Positions 62,587 to 64,000 of a DNA stretch of 64,000 bases are shown piece after piece. The notes below the pieces were generated by a model. The model saw only the letters and a program-made list of their open reading frames with translations. It was not told the origin of the DNA and did not search any database. Source of the DNA: Plantactinospora mayteni (GTDB lineage Bacteria; Actinomycetota; Actinomycetes; Mycobacteriales; Micromonosporaceae). The position numbers and the translations under genes are program-made. The stretch's first letter is position 1; each line of letters opens with the position of its first letter. Where the stretch lies: NCBI RefSeq assembly GCF_016862935.1, contig NZ_BONX01000052.1, forward strand, positions 1 to 64,000, read 5' to 3'.

Positions 62587-63216
62587 GTGTCGAACATCGA
62601 GAAGATCAACGCCGAGCCGCATGCGTTGATGGCCGACATCGATCGAGCGCGAGGGCTGACCGACCTGGGCCTGCCGACCTCCGGACTGGTCGCGATCGGC
62701 CACTACCTGGGCGTCTTTCCCACCGAGGAGGGCCGGTGGCATCACGAGGTCCGGCGCGGACCCGACATCGAGCGGCTCACCGAGCCCGAGGCCAGGGCCT
62801 GGGCGGCACCCGGCGACCCGAGCCACGCACCAGCCACCCTGGATGCCCTGGTCAGCCGCGGCCTGCTGGTGCCGGTCTCCTGGGACGACGCCACCGGGTT
62901 CGCCCGCGCCCACCGGCTGCTGCCGCTGCTCTCCGGGCTCGGGCCCGACCCGCAGGAACCGGACAACTGCCGCATCGGCACGTTCGGGAAACCGATCGTC
63001 ACCGTGGACCGGCTCGGCTACGAACTGTGGATCGAAGCGGGCGGCCAGCCGTCGCTGTGGGACGCCTGCCGCAGGTTCGCCGTCACGAACACCGAACCGG
63101 CCCTGATCGACCCGTACGCGGTCCTCCTCGCCCTGCTGGACCGGCTCGACACGCTCACCACCGCCGGGGCGGCCTGCCTCGACCTTGCCGTGCCCGCCGC
63201 TCCGGGATCTGAGTGA
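62587..63216 (+). CDS. Unknown protein, first of a diverged tandem pair
   Basis: 209 residues, soluble. Features: GLVAIGHYLGVFPTEEG near residue 35, RIGTFGKPIVTVDRLGYELW, then QPSLWDACRRF and DPYAVLLALLDRLDTL. These blocks line up in order with GHYLG, LYGIGGPDGPWILTDNLAHD, TPTLWDVCEAL and ADELLPYLLRRLHLLV of the next gene, so the two are paralogues. The family is not recognised. It starts with GTG 62587 or the nearby Met; a GGAGAAGCTGGCTAC tract precedes. Its place after the toxin/immunity pair suggests a role with the ESX locus, but this is only context. Confidence 0.65.
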   Translation: MSNIEKINAEPHALMADIDRARGLTDLGLPTSGLVAIGHYLGVFPTEEGRWHHEVRRGPDIERLTEPEARAWAAPGDPSHAPATLDALVSRGLLVPVSWDDATGFARAHRLLPLLSGLGPDPQEPDNCRIGTFGKPIVTVDRLGYELWIEAGGQPSLWDACRRFAVTNTEPALIDPYAVLLALLDRLDTLTTAGAACLDLAVPAAPGSE

Positions 63217-63217
63217 C

Positions 63218-63886
63218 ATGCCCACCAGCACAGCACCGCTGATGTTCCCCGTCGGCCACTACCTCGGACCGACCGTCGGAGCCTCCGACCCCCTCGCCGG
63301 CCCGCACCGGGTACGCGTCGCCGGACAGATCCGCCCGCTGCCGGGCGGTGACCCGTACACCCTCTGGCTGCTCGCCCACACCGTCGGCGGCGGCCCGCAG
63401 CCCTGGGCCCCGGACCAGATTGCCGAGCCGGCCCAATTCGCCACCCCAGCCCAGATCGCCGATCCGGCGCCGTGGCTGACCCCGGAGCGCTTCGACCGGG
63501 CCGTCGCCCAGCTCGCCGAGCGCCGGCTGCTGCTCGTCGTCGATCCCGACGACCCGGCCGAGGCCACTGCCATGGCGCGGTCGTACCGGTGGAACAGCAT
63601 GCTCCACGGGCACGGCATGCGACTCGAGTGGAACGGCCTCTACGGCATCGGTGGACCCGACGGGCCGTGGATTCTTACCGACAACCTGGCTCATGACATC
63701 TGGCGGTGGGCACCGGTCACCCCCACGCTGTGGGACGTCTGCGAAGCCCTCGCCCCGGCGTACGAGGATCCGCTCGACGACGACGATCCCACCGTGACCG
63801 GGGCCGACGAGTTGCTGCCCTACCTGCTCCGCCGGCTGCATCTGCTGGTCTGCTCCGACGCGGGCTTCCTCGACGAGGCGTACTGA
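63218..63886 (+). CDS. Unknown protein, second of a diverged tandem pair
   Basis: 222 residues from ATG 63218, one base after the stop of its paralogue. An earlier in-frame start at 63185 overlaps that gene. Conserved blocks with the neighbour are FPVGHYLGPTVG, ERRLLLVVDPDDPAEA, TPTLWDVCEAL and LLPYLLRRLHLLV. It has no signal peptide and no membrane helix. Function is unknown. It may be regulatory or act with the ESX toxin operon. Confidence 0.65.
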   Translation: MPTSTAPLMFPVGHYLGPTVGASDPLAGPHRVRVAGQIRPLPGGDPYTLWLLAHTVGGGPQPWAPDQIAEPAQFATPAQIADPAPWLTPERFDRAVAQLAERRLLLVVDPDDPAEATAMARSYRWNSMLHGHGMRLEWNGLYGIGGPDGPWILTDNLAHDIWRWAPVTPTLWDVCEALAPAYEDPLDDDDPTVTGADELLPYLLRRLHLLVCSDAGFLDEAY

Positions 63887-63903
63887 GAGGCGGGTGCCAT
63901 AGC

Positions 63904-64000
63904 ATGGGCGGCATGGCGTTGCGGCTGGCCCGGACGAGCGCGGAGGCGCACCTCTACATGGAGCTGCACCCGTGTGAATCCTGTGGGGAGAGCGGCTTCG
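63904..64000 (+). CDS. Start of a further gene, cut by the window edge
   Basis: The frame from ATG 63904 or ATG 63913 stays open to the end and reads MALRLARTSAEAHLYMELHP followed by CESCGESGF. The C-x-x-C pair suggests a zinc site. This short piece resembles small conserved ESX-locus proteins that begin with a TSAEAHLYM block. The rest lies outside the window. Confidence 0.5.
   Translation, partial: MGGMALRLARTSAEAHLYMELHPCESCGESGF

Noticed and set aside
1-64000. CRISPR arrays, tRNA and rRNA genes
   Set aside because: No regularly spaced short repeats with unique spacers and no conserved RNA gene sequence were seen.

Overview
The window is high-GC DNA with actinobacterial gene style: GTG and even TTG starts, GGAGG-type ribosome sites, and ATGA/GTGA overlaps inside operons. 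Giant WXG100-like toxin proteins, an ESX (type VII) secretion locus and a Ser-Glu-Arg-Ser-Glu-Arg-Ile-Ser coding repeat suggest a Micromonosporaceae-like soil or plant-associated actinomycete. The genus is inference. I saw no rRNA, tRNA or CRISPR array.

Positions 1-13300 are accessory and partly decayed. They hold a beta-lactamase-fold serine hydrolase, a frameshifted PPOX-family gene, fragments of IS630-, IS5- and IS701-type transposases, and a membrane protein cut off by the IS5 scar next to its divergent TetR regulator. Also here are a secreted arabinofuranosidase-like glycosidase, an MMPL transporter divergent from a NarL-type two-component system, and a decayed P-type ATPase. Positions 13200-20340 hold a truncated BTAD/ATPase regulator, an alpha/beta hydrolase that has lost its serine nucleophile, and an XRE-NB-ARC-TPR regulator. 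Upstream of that regulator lies an 8-codon ORF with a strong ribosome site followed by hairpins, then an MFS permease.

Positions 20306-42588 form one carbohydrate catabolic island under a LacI-type regulator. Five near-identical operators (TTGACACGTTTCAA type) lie in its three divergent promoter regions. It encodes an alpha-L-rhamnosidase, a beta-galactosidase, a sugar ABC importer without its ATPase, sugar dehydrogenases and a lactonase-like protein. It also encodes a set matching the D-apionate to L-erythrulose to D-erythrose-4-phosphate route: an ApnO-like oxidoisomerase, an OiaC-like TIM barrel, an erythrulose kinase, a TIM-like isomerase and an RpiB-like isomerase. A second operon (Tm-1-like protein, PEP-hydrolase-like TIM barrel, two cupins, a sugar epimerase/dehydrogenase) shares the regulator, but its chemistry is unknown. 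Plant glycans or glycosides carrying apiose, rhamnose and galactose are the natural guess for the substrate.

Positions 42840-64000 are an ESX locus: eccD, eccB, eccC, mycosin, an Esx pair, a YbaB-like protein and accessory secreted proteins. It ends in a 2461-residue WXG100-like toxin with a C-terminal papain-like domain and an overlapping candidate immunity gene. The toxin gene contains a stretch of about 70 codons that appears to be read out of its ancestral frame. Two diverged paralogous genes of unknown function and the start of a further gene close the window.
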